Source: Ricordea florida
Lineage: Eukaryota; Cnidaria; Anthozoa; Corallimorpharia; Ricordeidae
Direction: 5' to 3'
Assembly (NCBI GenBank): GCA_949710005.1
Contig: OX453276.1
Location: 23,834,349 to 23,898,348, forward strand
Length of the DNA stretch: 64,000 bases
In this document: positions 41,935-53,040 of the stretch, in pieces
Layout: each line of letters starts with the position of its first letter
How positions within the stretch are numbered: position 1 is the stretch's first letter
Notes under the pieces: generated by a model
Seen by the model: only the letters and a program-made list of their open reading frames with translations
Told to the model about the DNA's origin: nothing
Databases searched by the model: none
Translations under genes and position numbers: made by a program

Positions 41935-43435
41935 AAGGCAGCCCATCTAGGGGAGGGAAAACCCTGATTCCAAACCTCCGCTGCCTTGCGGCTATACCTG
42001 ATCACAGGAAAGGCTTCAGGAGTCAACCTCGAAGATAAATCCGGAGTGGAGACCCTAAGGCGGTCGGTGGATGCACAGCACTACCTTCCGGCAGCTCCTG
42101 CAGTGAAAATGGCCGCAAATCGTATTAGTTCATCCTTTCCTTTGGACTCAGCCAGTGGAACCGAGAGGGGGACACTGACGTGTGGGCAGCCCAGTGTCTC
42201 CATATGATCCCGCCCAGGCAAACTGGAGAGGACACTTCAGCTTCCGACCGATTGGCGTAGGTTGGAGCGCCAGGGGTCTCTTGCGACGGTGGGAGAAGCC
42301 CTCGTAGCTTCATTGGGCAGCTACCGCCCGCCTCAAGCTGGGCAACCCCCAGCCAGTAAGCTGCTGCCCAGCCATGGCTCGTCTGCTCTACTGGGTGCGT
42401 AGGGCTTAGGGGACCTCCCCGACAAGTGAGTCAAACCTTCGCACCAGGCAGTCACAAAAGAAAAACAACAACGAAGACTCCAGCTCTTCGAATCGCAAGC
42501 TGGAACGTTCGTACCGTGTGCCCCGGACTCTTTGCTGACCTTCAGCAGATGGACGACTCCCGCAAGACCGCCATCATCAACAAAGAGCTGACACGACTTA
42601 ACATCGACGTCGCCTGTCTCCAGGAGACTCGGCTGACCGATAGCGGTTCTCTTAGAGAATCAGACTACAACTTCGTTTGGCAAGGCTTGTCCCGGGACGA
42701 GCCGAGGCAGCATGGTGTAGGTTTTGCTGTGAGGAACTCGCTGCTCCCCACTACAGAAACGCCGACCGGAGACAGTGAAAGATTCCTCGCCCTCCGCATG
42801 GAGACATCGACTGGTTCTGTCAACTTTCTGTCTGTTTACGCCCCGACTCTTACGTCCAGCCGAAAGGCCAAAGATCAGTTTTATGAGGCCCTGGAGGAGA
42901 TAGTGTCCCAAATCCCCCGCTCCAAAAGCCTATACCTGCTAGGCACTTCAACGCACGCGTTGGATTCGACTGGCAAGCATGGCCCACCTGTCTCGGCCAC
43001 TTCGGTGTTGGCAAGTTGACTGTTGGAACTCTGCTGCCACCGTGGCCTCTGCATCACCAACAGCTACTTCAAGTGCAAGGAGCTGCACAAAGTGTCTTGG
43101 AGACATCCCCGGTCCCGCCCCTGGCACCATCTAGACCTCAGAGTAGCTAAGAGCAAAGCCCAGCAGACTGCCCGTCGCTGTGCTAACGTTTACTGGCAGA
43201 AACTGTGCGCCGCGATCCAGACAGCCGCCGACTGTGGCTATGCCAAAGGGATGTACAAGGGGATCAAGACGGCCACCGGCTCCACGAGCGTCAAAACAGC
43301 ACCGCTCAAAGCGAAGTCTGGCGAAGTCATCACCGACCAGAGCTAGCAGCTGCAGCGTTGGGTCGAGCACTATCTCGAGCTCTACTCGACCCAGAACATC
43401 GATGAGGATGCCATAGTAGTGGTAGGGTAATATTA
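41935..43435 (+). mobile_element. LINE fragment with apurinic endonuclease domain
   Basis: After a GC-rich leader (41935-42425, containing GGGGAGGGAAAACCCTG) an open frame from 42426 encodes an exonuclease-endonuclease-phosphatase domain: ALRIASWNVRT (Asn), VACLQETRL (catalytic Glu), HGVGFAVRNSLL and NFLSVYAPT. A small indel near 42945 destroys the expected GDFNAR box and shifts the frame; further on, RCANVYWQKLCAAIQTA and MYKGIKTATG...EVITDQS show the linker before RT, ending at a stop. The RT domain is absent. Codon use and GC are higher than in flanking DNA, suggesting relatively recent insertion. Clade uncertain (RTE/CR1-like). Confidence 0.72.
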
Positions 43436-43695
43436 TTTTTCAGCAGTGCATAAAACCTCTGCTAGTGCAAAAGGTTGGGTGTGAAAGCTATAGCAGTAGT
43501 ACTATAGACTGCAGTAGGGCATTATCTAGCCTACTATTACACTATCATAGTTTATATCCCTAGTTATAAGGTTGCGACCCTGATGGAAATGAACCTGTTG
43601 TTGCAGAAATTTTTTTAGAAGTATCCTGTTAGCGATGAGTGACTTATGTTAGTGACTGCAAAATATGCCCATTAGTATGGCTAAGTTATAGTAAG

Positions 43696-43727
43696 ATAGA
43701 TAGATAGATAGTTAGATAAATAGATAA

Positions 43728-43759
<32 letters not shown>

Positions 43760-43762
43760 ATA
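43696..43762. repeat. (GATA)n microsatellite
   Basis: GATAGATAGATAGATAGTTA followed by GATAAATA and GATAGATA units, about 16 tetramers. 43435-44228 otherwise holds nothing I can assign. Confidence 0.85.
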
Positions 43763-44232
43763 CTTTATTCAAATATGTGGCAAAAAACGTTGATTTTCTC
43801 AAATAATAATTATTGGTAATGTGACAGCTAGACATTGCGATTCCGTAATTTCTTATTTAAGTGTTTATTATCCCTAGATTGTCATCAGTAAAATATTACA
43901 TGGGTTATGCCTTTAGAAAATAAATCAAATTGCAAACTGACGATAGTTTTTGTCATTAGAATTTTATAAGATAAATCTAAATACATTTGATTCCCAATTT
44001 CTCTACTAGGTGTGAACCATTTTGGAATACAACACACGTATGAGGGCAATAAACTGTTAACAGTTGTCCATAACAAATCATACCCCAAAAATCCCGGGCC
44101 TATTTCTTGGTCTAAGGGTAAATTGTACACTGTGGAACTACACTTTAGTTTGCCACAGAGGATTGCAAAAAAACAAAGGCAAAGGATGACACACGTCGAT
44201 CAACAACAATGCTATATTACATTTACTTTTAA

Positions 44233-44998
44233 GGGGGCAGTCTAGTCAAATTTCAGAGAAATGTTATAAGCATCTTTAAAATAACAGAGCTCTGTAACGA
44301 TTTTATGGAAAACAATGAAATTTTCACCAGAGCATCCCTTCAGGATGACCTACACAGGAAGGTGTAATTTGAGATGAAATAGTTAAAATGTAGTTAATAA
44401 TTAACTCCTGAATTTGACCTTATCAGCTGAGGGTTTCCGTCTGCCCCACATACTTGTTATGTGCAGAATTCATTGAAAATGAATTTCACTTTCTATCCAT
44501 AACTAACATGGATTGAACTATGATCCTATGGGGCGGTTTCGGGGTAAGGCCATTAGTGTTCCCATGGCAACCAAATCCTTCCAAATATGGGTGTAGAACA
44601 GATATCTCCTCAAGTATTTAACTTAATCCAATTTCGCTCCATAGGATCATAGTTTACATCCTAAAGGCAGTCTGTGCCAAATTTCACAGCAATTGGTCAT
44701 ATACTTAAGAAAAAAAAATAGTTAGGGGCAGATGCCTACTTCCGGGAAAGGGCAAATTTGAGAAAAATGCTCTTAAAGTTGGCACAAATTTAAATTATTC
44801 CTTACCCGTTTCCATGGCAACCGATCGCCATTGGCAGACTACATCACGAAAATCGCTTTTACCAGCTTTCACAGGCCAATTTATGTGAAAAAGACTTCGA
44901 AAACTTAAAGTTGATGGGTTAAACTATAGTTTTAAGCGAAAATATAAAAAGTGGTTGGATGACCGAAAATTAACAAAAAATCTGACTAGACGGTCCCC
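44233..44998. mobile_element. TTAA-flanked MITE (piggyBac- or Kolobok-like)
   Basis: Left end GGGGGCAGTCTAGTCAAATT and right end ...ATCTGACTAGACGGTCCCC are inverted with few mismatches; TTAA lies at 44229-44232 and 44999-45002. Both piggyBac and Kolobok use TTAA targets. The 766-bp interior has no transposase; it contains two CCATGGCAACC boxes (44562-44572 and 44813-44823) and two 'CCTATGG/CCATAGG' inverted motifs. Confidence 0.65.
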
Positions 44999-45129
44999 TT
45001 AATATGTTTTGAGAATCTTTCTACTGTTTTACAACAGTTTGAAGTGAGTGCATACCTGACAAGCTGTAGATGTTTCCGTCTTTGTCTATCAGGTTTTAAG
45101 TATACTGACCTTAAACGTAATTTATGTGT

Positions 45130-47945
45130 GCGCCAAGATGGCAGCAAATTTGTTGATCTAGTCCTGCAGTTTTGTATTCACTACTTGACAAGTGCGCTCC
45201 GGCTAAGTCACGTATCGTAACTATCAGACCTGCTGCACGTTGGTACTCGGATCAAATCAGACTTGAAAAAACTGAAAGAAGAATCTGGAACGCAAATGGC
45301 GCAGAGACAACCAGTGTGCTCGTGTGTGTAGTTTTTTGCTTCTTCGCTTTTTTTCTCTCGTTTATTCTTGCATTATTTTTTCACCTTTTCTTTCTCGTCT
45401 TTTTTTTTTTTGCACTTACACGTTCAGCTTTTTCCATTTTTATCCTATTTTAATGATTATTTTCTATGTTCAAAACAAATATGCGTACTTAGAGTTAAAT
45501 TGCCGATGTCAGCATTGTAATTGTTAAGTAACTAACATAATCTTAAAAGGTGGTTCTTTTCATATATTAAGCCTTATTGGCTTTCTTGGGCTTCCTTGCC
45601 TCATCTTTTTACTCTTTACATGTATATTTTGTGTGTATGGCAAAATAATAATAAAGAAATAAAAAAAATACACGATTACAAGATGCAGTTTTATACCAAT
45701 GTAATTGATGAACATGCCAACAATCAACGACCTTGTACTGTTCTTATCCATCGGAATGACGTTAAGCCTGAAAGCTGACAGGAAATTACCATCACATGAA
45801 AATTATCGTGACCTTGCAAACAGCTTGTGGACTTTTTCAGTGACAAGGTCACTGGTGCAGCGGATACGGATGAGCCTTCCACCTGCAACCGTCTCTTTAT
45901 GTTTGAAATTCAACACAACGTGTAATTAACGACATCTGTCCTGGGTTTTCCCTGACATCTGTAAATGAACTTTGTGAGTTTTCCCCGACATCAGTAAATG
46001 AGTTGTCGTCAAAGTCACTCGTTTTAGGGAAGGACCATTAGAAAAGTGATGGGGGGGGGGGGGGGTGGGGAAAAAAAAAACAAAAAAAATTCATGCAAGG
46101 GAAAATGCCAAAAAAAAATTCATGCAAAGAAGAAGGTAAAAAAAAAATTCATGCAGAAGGAAGGTCCAATTGTGACTTTTTCACACGTAGTAAAAAACAT
46201 TCGTGCAGAGGGGTTCACCTGAAAAAAAATTCCTGCACAAGCAGTGAGCGAAAAAGAAAATTCGTGCAAGCTGAAAATTCCCCCCCCCCCCCCATCACTT
46301 TTCTAATGGTCCGTCCCTTAGACCCTACTCCGGCCATCTTAATGAAAGAGCGTTATGTCACCCTGCTACCTGTAATTACTGACATTGTTAATATGTCTTT
46401 CAACGCTGCGACTGTACCTACAGACTTCAAAGAAACTGTCGTTGAATCCTTACTGTATCACAGACTCTGTAGATCACGAAGTGTAACAAGAACTTCAGCC
46501 CTATTTCGAACCTAATCTTCATTTCCAAAGCCAGCGAGAAAGTTGTAGCTGTGCGTCTCAATCATCACCTCGAGGATGCAAGTCTACATGCTGACTTTTG
46601 ATGAGACTTTGCGGCCGCAGCACTGAAACAGCGCTTACGCGAATACATGACATTCTACGTGCCAATGACAACGGAGAATGTGTTATATATATTGGTGTTA
46701 CTAGACCTCTCAGCGGCGTTCGACATGGTAGACCATGACATTCTCATTACTAGGTTAAAATCGCGTTTCGGAATGACTGGGAAAGCCTTAGGTTCGATAC
46801 AGTCTTATTTATTCTGGAGGCCCCAGTTCGTGAAGATCGGGACCAAGCGCTCATCAAGCCGGAATTTCTTTTGTGGTGTTCCCCATGGGACAGTTCTGGG
46901 TCCATCCCGTATTCCATGTACACCTCACCTCTCACAGACATCATTAGAAAACACAACATGAACCATCATTTTTATGCTGATGATTGCCAAATTTATTTGT
47001 CTTTCAAGCCGAGTGCTGCTGGCGAATCAACTACATCGAAGCTGCGCATGGAATCACTGGCTGTCAGCCAATACGTTGATGCCCATCATTCACGAAAAAA
47101 CTGAGCTCCTTGCCGCTTTGCACGCCCGTCATAGACCACAACCCCCGCTAGAATCTATTCTTCTTTACTCAAGTGTTTGGAGGATTCTCCGGACATCTTT
47201 GGTAATGATGGTCGGACCTCTTCGTTAGTCTTCGAAAATGTTCGACAGTCTTCGGAAATGTTGAGCAGCCTTCGGAAATCTGGCTGGGCCTTACGTAGAA
47301 GTTGAATAGCGCCGTCTGGACAATCCTACTCGCAGCCGAAACGATGGCTGCTACCTCAACGCTTCTCTCGTATTTTTTCTAACAGTTTCATTGAAGTTGA
47401 TAAACTTACTGGATATTAAGCGCATCCAACGTCATAGAAAATCTTGCATGTTACCCATTGAGGGATTACTTCACGGTCAGGCAACGCTTGATTAAATTTC
47501 AAGGAAAATTTATCATGTATTTGTATTTGTTTCATATTCGAACCCGAGACACTCTTAACAAGTCGAATTTAAACGTTTGTTGCAGCCTCCTCTCGATCAG
47601 ATTGTTGAAACTATGAAGGGTTATGATCTCTTACTGATTTGACGTGAAGGTCGTGAATGTTAGCTTCAAAGAGATAAGAGAAACTGCTTCTCTCTCTCCT
47701 TTATTGCCCCACAACTGTGGAATACCCTCCCATAAAGTATAAAACGTTGCAAAACAGCAGAATCTTTTAAATCCACTCTCGAACGCACCTTTTCAGAAAC
47801 TAATTCGAATTGTAAGAATCATGGAGTGTTAGCCTTGTTTTATGTTACTTAGTTTTCTTTATTATCATTATTCACTGTTGTAAAGCGTTGGTTCAGTAGA
47901 GAAACAGCTCTATATAAGAAGATTATTATTATTATATTATTAAAC
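45130..47945 (+). mobile_element. L2/CR1-like LINE relic, split by MITE M1
   Basis: Pieces in order: endonuclease-RT linker LLDKCAPAKSRIVTIRPAARW then WYSDQIRLEKTERR (45172-45280), KLPSHENYRDLAN (45785-45820), then after the MITE DPTPAILMKERYVTLLPVITD (46321-46390), RT fingers/palm LVLLDLSAAFDMVDHDIL (46690-46745), CGVPHG.VLGP and the catalytic FYADD (46970-46985) in two shifted frames, and the C-terminal APQLWNTLP (about 47705-47730). It ends in an ATTATT-type tail (47925-47942). Frameshifts, stops and an unrelated AT-rich insertion near 45310-45700 make it non-functional. Confidence 0.75.
46027..46317. mobile_element. Harbinger-type MITE family M1, copy 3
   Basis: Ends GGGAAGGACCATTAG and CTAATGGTCCGTCCC; TTA at 46024-46026 and 46318-46320. 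Removing the element and one TTA joins LINE codons AAG-TCA-CTC-GTT-TTA with GAC-CCT-ACT in one frame (KSLVLDPT), direct proof of insertion into the LINE. Confidence 0.85.
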
Positions 47946-48304
47946 GTACATTTAAATAATTGACCCTTTAATATGGTAGAAACAAAACTTGGATTACAGC
48001 TGTTTTTATGCACTTCCATTACTTGTATTCAATATTATGCCCGGTGAAGTTACAATGGTTATAGTTTACCTTTTTTTCTTGGATATAACCCACAATAATT
48101 ACCAGTAGACATAAAGCATTCACCTGTTGATCCCAGAAGTGATTAATCTACTAATTCCCCCCTTTGTACACTGTCTAGACATGATAGCAAACCATGCTGA
48201 TCAAACACTGGGAGCCGTGGCAAAGACATCTAATTACGGATCCTGTTTTTAGTGGGCTACTGGATAGTTCTGGTAGTCGGAGACTTGAGAAACCGAGGAA
48301 ATTG

Positions 48305-48975
48305 TAAAACCGCCCTTTCAACACCCCTCTCTGTTACATCTAACCCAGTAATCTGCTCCTGTCTGACCCCTGTACCCACCCCTCTCTGTTACATGACTTT
48401 GTTTACCCTCTAACCCAGTAATCTGCTCCTGTCTGACCCCTGCCCCCACCCCTCTCTGTTACATGACTTTGTCATCTAACCCAGTAATCTGCTCCTGTCT
48501 GACCCCGGTCCCCACCCCCTCACTGTTACATGACTTTGTTTACCCTCTAACCCAGTAATCTGCTCCTATCTAACCCCTGTCCCCACCCCTCTCTGTTACA
48601 TGACTTTGTGTACCATCTAACCCAGTAATCTGCTCCTGTCTAACCCCTGTCCCCACCCCTCTCTGTTACATGACTTTGTGTACCATCTAACCCAGTAATC
48701 TGCTCCTGTCTAACCCCTGTCCCCACCCCTCTCTGTTACATGACTTTGTTTACCATCTAACCCAGTAATCTGCTCCTGTCTAACCACTGTCCCCACCCCC
48801 TCACTGTTACATGACTTTGTTTACCCTCTAACCCAGTAATCTGCTCCTATCTAACCCCTGTCCCCACCCCTCTCTGTTACATGACTTTGTGTACCATCTA
48901 ACCCAGTAATCTGCTCCTGTCTAACCCCTGTACCCACCCCCTCTCTGTTACACGACTTTGTTTACCATGTAACCG
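48305..48975. repeat. 70-bp minisatellite, ~9 units
   Basis: CTAACCCAGTAATCTGCTCC recurs every 66-71 bp from about 48340 to 48917, each followed by a CTGTCCCCACCCCTCTCTG-type C-rich part and TTACATGACTTTGT. Units differ by short indels (for example loss of GTTTACC). No unique spacers, no open frame conserved. Confidence 0.9.
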
Positions 48976-49147
48976 TATTGGCTGCTGGTTTTGAAACTGG
49001 TAATTGAATATTTGTGAGACCTGTTTATTCTAGTCATCATTTACCTAACAGCCATTCAGATTAGATAGTCTTACGTTTCTACCTACAGGAGCTGCCGCTG
49101 TAATGAGAATGCAGGTGTCTATGTCTGCGACTGCAGGACTTGTTTAC

Positions 49148-52100
49148 CTAGTCCTCGCCACAGTAACGCTGGTAACACTCGGGTACAGGTTTGAGATAGT
49201 AAAGATAGAAGCCACTGCAGTTTAGTACGTGAATGCGAGTATGACGGTGACAACAATTTTCCTCCGAATGGAAGCACACTCTTTTGTTAACTTCGCCCTC
49301 GTCCACTGAAAAGTGTGGACCTTCCATCCAGCCTGGGGCAGAGGTTCCGCATCGTATTGTGGGAGGACATGAGATCGGCATTCTTTTCCCTGCATCCCCT
49401 TCAAAACGATACCAACCTGGTGAGATTTTGTCGTCCCATGTGTATTCAGGTAACCCTGCTGTTAAAAGGTTCCACTTTCTATTACCTTCGGTCAAGTTGC
49501 TGTATTGGTCTCATCCTGAATCGAAGTAGATAAATAAAAATATGTTACAAAAATTGTCACACGTTACTTGCGTCACATAACACTTGCGTGACATAACATT
49601 TAAAAATGTCACTGAGTGCGGTGCCCTGCTGATTAGGGATAAGAGAATTAAAAAAACGCCCATTATTTGGTCTCGTCTGGAATCGAGCCGACGATATTCG
49701 GGCCAGAGCGTCTGTTTTTTACATTGTTGATACGAAAGAAAAGAAAATATACCGTCGCGTGCCTCATTGTCGTGCTGCGTACCAATCAATGCACCATATT
49801 TGAAGTTGACAAACTTATCTGATTTTTCAATGATAATATAATTCATGGTAGTCCACCATATAGTCAGTACAGGGGTATACAAGGGTTTACAAAGATATAC
49901 CTTTGTAAACCCTTGTATACCCCTATACTTGGTGACCATATGGTGGCCTACCATGAATTATATGCCCTGTTAGGCACGATAACAGCGTCTAAATGGCCAA
50001 GTCGTTTTTAGCCCGTTCCAGGCATTCCGATAGTAAGCGTCGTGCCTCTGGCCGAGTGCAGAAAAGTGAGCAGAGCCGGGGGCCTGGAACAGGTTTTAAG
50101 GATGTGTATGCATGCACCGTTATCGTTGACATCACTGCTTTTGTTTCCAAAGCAACAGCTCGTAAAGACTGACAGTCGAACCTGTATTAAGCGGTCACCC
50201 TCGGGGAATGGCTAAATGACCACTCAATACAGGGTGACCACCTAACACAGGTTGTAAGATATACAGTTAAAATACAATCAAAATTCCACTTTATAACCCT
50301 GTTAATCATCAAATATACAATTTATGAATGACAGCGCTGATAATGGCAACGTGGCTGACTAAGTTTAAAAAGAGACCATCAAATTCTGGAAAGGTCATTA
50401 TTAAAGGAAAATGTGTAAACAGATGACATGGCTATAGCTTGGTTATGGTCTTGGAGTGCTATGGACTACTTTCATAAATGGCGGCCGATTTATTATTCTT
50501 TTGTATGTATATTAATTAGACCCACTGGCCTCATTTTGGAACAAAAAATCTAGTGAATGTTGGACATGCTAGCGAGGTCAGTAAGGCTAATTACCATGAA
50601 AACAAAAGAATATTAAATTGGCCGCCATTAATGAAGGTGGTCTATGTGAATATCATTTTAAAGGGGACAACTTCTCATGCAATTGGCTCAAACAGAAATC
50701 AATGAAAGAAGAACTCGACCTCTAGTGCTGATAAGACATTCTACCTCAAATTACAAACATTCATTTCCGGCGTTTTCATGATTTACGAAAAAAAAAAAAC
50801 AAGGAAATCAATTGTTGTACCTTGTGTGTTGCGTTCTTTGAAACTGTATGAACAAGTAATTGATAGTATGTGACCGTTTAGTACAGGTCAAGATAATAGA
50901 AAAGGTCCCTTTGGGACTTCGCAAATGTTGATCGCGACCGCTTAATGGAGGTCAAAATTGCATTACATCAAGGAAAGTAATTTTCGGGACTTTGAAAACT
51001 GACTGCTTCATAGGGGGTGATGACTTAAAATGGTGCCGCTTTATACAGGTTCGATTGTATATGGAATTACAGTGATAATAGGTCCTCAGCAGCACCTCAC
51101 TGTCATACATCAGAGGAGCAACTCTCATAACACTACTAAGTACAACGAAACAACGAAAGATGTGACAAATCTTCAGCTTGATGAAAGGAACATGGTACAA
51201 AAAATATAAAAAAGAAATATGGTAGAAAAATTACCAAAAGGAATATGGCAGAAAATAGTACAGGGACGGCTTTAGCTCCTCCAAACCCCCCCCCCCCCCC
51301 CACCCAACCCCCACTTTTTACGACGATGACATTTTTTGTCATTTTACACTTATCCAGGTTGTCTTGTTTTTAAAGAATCTCATGAAGAATGTTGAAAATA
51401 CTGTTTCCGAGCCTCTAGATTTCAAGCTTTTCTGGGGGAGGATGCCCCCAGACCTCCCTACAAGCCCCTTCACTTTGAAATACGCTCCGGCGTCCCTGCA
51501 GTATCAACAACATCAATAAGGAAGTTTAATTTCTTATCCCACTATTAGGTCATTTTGCCGTATAAGGTTGAGAAAACATCCAATATATTTGCTAGCGTAT
51601 TGCCCCATTGTAGAGTCCCAGTTTGACCAGTTTTCTTGAGGAGGACGTAAAACGAAAAATGGCCGGACTGGACGAATCGAATTTCGACTTGTTCGCAGTT
51701 TTCAAACTTGTCTTTCTGAACGACGAACTTATCAAAGCAGGTGACTCCCTAACTGAATATACAGAAAACACTGAAACAAAATACCCTCGCCGAATGAAGA
51801 AGGAGAAAGTTGCCGTTTTATGCCCTCTAGCTAAAAATAGAAATGTTTGATAACACAAAAAAAAATTCAGCGGAACAATAACCTCTTATTCGATGTTTTG
51901 CGAGACAATACGTGCGGACATTTTACTCACTGCTCGAATTTTTCCTTTCTCCGCAACTGAAATACTACGCACCTCGTTAAAGGAAAAGTGACCAAGTCGA
52001 CGAAACTCGCAACTGAAATATCCGCGCGTTTCATCTCACAAAACATCGAATAGGGTGTATGTATTACGTGCCAACAGACCTTCAGTGTCCATGTCACAGT

Positions 52101-53040
52101 GGACCAAACTGACTTGTCCGGGTTTTATGGAATCTACCCAGTAATTACCACTTACAGCTCCCTGCTTTTCACTCGCTTTGATTTCCCTGCACGACTCGGC
52201 AGGAAGCTCAGGAATTGAGCCCAGTGGCACTAAAAAAGGAACACAAAACCTTTCTATTTACCTTGTGCTCTCCACAAAGATTGTGCTATCTAACGTAACA
52301 GTTTCTTTCAGTTCCGAGTGACCAATCTTTGGAAAACAATTAGAAAGTACTGTACTGTGGCACTGTTTGTTTTACTAAAAAGTGTGGTTCGAACTTTTTT
52401 TACCTGTTGATCAAACCATGCAGTGTGACCATTCTTTGTAAAGCTACTGATGAACAGTACTGTACTGTGGTACTGTTTGTTTTACTATACAGTGTGGTTC
52501 TAACGTTTTCATCTGTGGATCAAACCATGCAGTGTGACCATTCTTTGGAAAGCTACTGAGCAATACTGTACTGTGGTACTGTTTGTTTTGCAGTATCAGT
52601 ATATACCGTTGAAATTTACCAAATAGTTCATGTGCTAGGTAGCTCATAACTAGAGCGATGCTAAGCTGAAAGTTGTATTTTTGTGGTCTGGTTTATTTAT
52701 TTATTTATTTTGCTTTTTTTTTACCTCTTTTTCTTGTTCGTATCATATAATATCTGTCATCATCGGGGACGAAGTCCATAGGCCTCGCCTCTTTAGTTCG
52801 ATTATTCAACTCGCACTGTTGCAATGATATCACAAAGTTAATGCTTTGGCAAATGAAGTCGTCTATGCAATATTCCAGACACTCAAATGGATTTTCCATT
52901 TTGAACTTGAGGTAGATATGACCCTTGAGCATCATTTTGTGAACGGGAAAATCATTCCCACAGGGTTGAGCGGCGATAAGGAAGTAAATACAAGACAGGA
53001 TGGCGAAAGCCTCTGCAGCGACTGAGTTGGTCCACCTCAT
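49148..53040 (-). CDS. Secreted PAN/apple-like plus D8C domain protein (3 exons)
   Basis: Exons 53040-52725, 52229-52080 and 49458-49148 join in phase (AG/GT borders, last acceptor TTTTAACAG) to 258 aa. Exon 1 starts MRWTNSVAAEAFAILSC with a hydrophobic signal peptide (to about QPCG), then a PAN/apple-like core with paired Cys (FECLEYCIDDFICQSINF). Exon 2 has LPAESCREIKASEK and HCDMDTE, a fragment typical of fibrinogen-like N-termini in cnidarian secreted proteins. Exon 3 is a D8C domain as in uromodulin/GP2: PGWYRFEGDAGKRM, RCGTSAPGW, ENCCHRHTRIHVLNC and YQRYCGED. The start at 53040 is preferred over an upstream in-frame Met (53112) because it directly precedes the signal peptide. Likely extracellular, perhaps adhesive or glycan-binding; function unknown. 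An EGF exon may be missing in the large intron. Confidence 0.68.
49837..49963. repeat. 127-bp near-perfect palindrome
   Basis: ATATAATTCATGGTAG...GGGGTATACAAGGGTTTACA (arm to 49894), a 6-nt loop ATATAC, then the inverse TGTAAACCCTTGTATACCCC...CTACCATGAATTATAT. A few mismatches lie in the mid-arm (49862-49872). In intron 2 of the PAN/D8C gene. Confidence 0.8.
50172..51057. mobile_element. TIR element with TCGAACCTGTATTAAGCGG ends
   Basis: Left end CAGTCGAACCTGTATTAAGC and right end GCTTTATACAGGTTCGATTG are inverted repeats of about 27 bp; the right tip is followed by TA. Internal CTTAATGGAGGTC and GACCACTCAATACAGGG resemble the ends. The A-run near 50787 and ~885-bp interior show no transposase. 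Tc1/mariner-like by its tip, tentative. In intron 2 of the PAN/D8C gene. Confidence 0.6.
51058..52079. other. Intron 2 of PAN/D8C gene, distal part
   Basis: Contains a C-tract (51286-51301) and an open stretch on both strands (51592-51858) with no recognisable domain. 'CTCAAGTCGACGAAACTCG'-like words near 51990 are not assignable. No further exon could be supported. Confidence 0.4.
52310..52605. repeat. ~108-bp tandem triplication
   Basis: GTGACCAATCTTTGG/GTGACCATTCTTTG starts near 52318, 52425 and 52534, each followed by CTACTGA..., GTACTGTACTGTGG and ACTGTTTGTTTT. Three units in intron 1 of the PAN/D8C gene. Confidence 0.75.

Noticed and set aside
44562..44572. RFX X-box as a promoter
   Set aside because: Only a half match to the X-box and inside a MITE, with no nearby gene; kept only as a low-interest observation about the repeat.
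48305..48975. CRISPR-like regular repeats
   Set aside because: Contiguous tandem units without unique spacers, in a eukaryotic genome; a minisatellite.
51592..51858. Open frames on both strands, plus one reading KMAGLDESNFDLFAVF
   Set aside because: No domain recognised, no splice partner in phase with the PAN/D8C exons, and openness on both strands suggests compositional chance. Left as intron.
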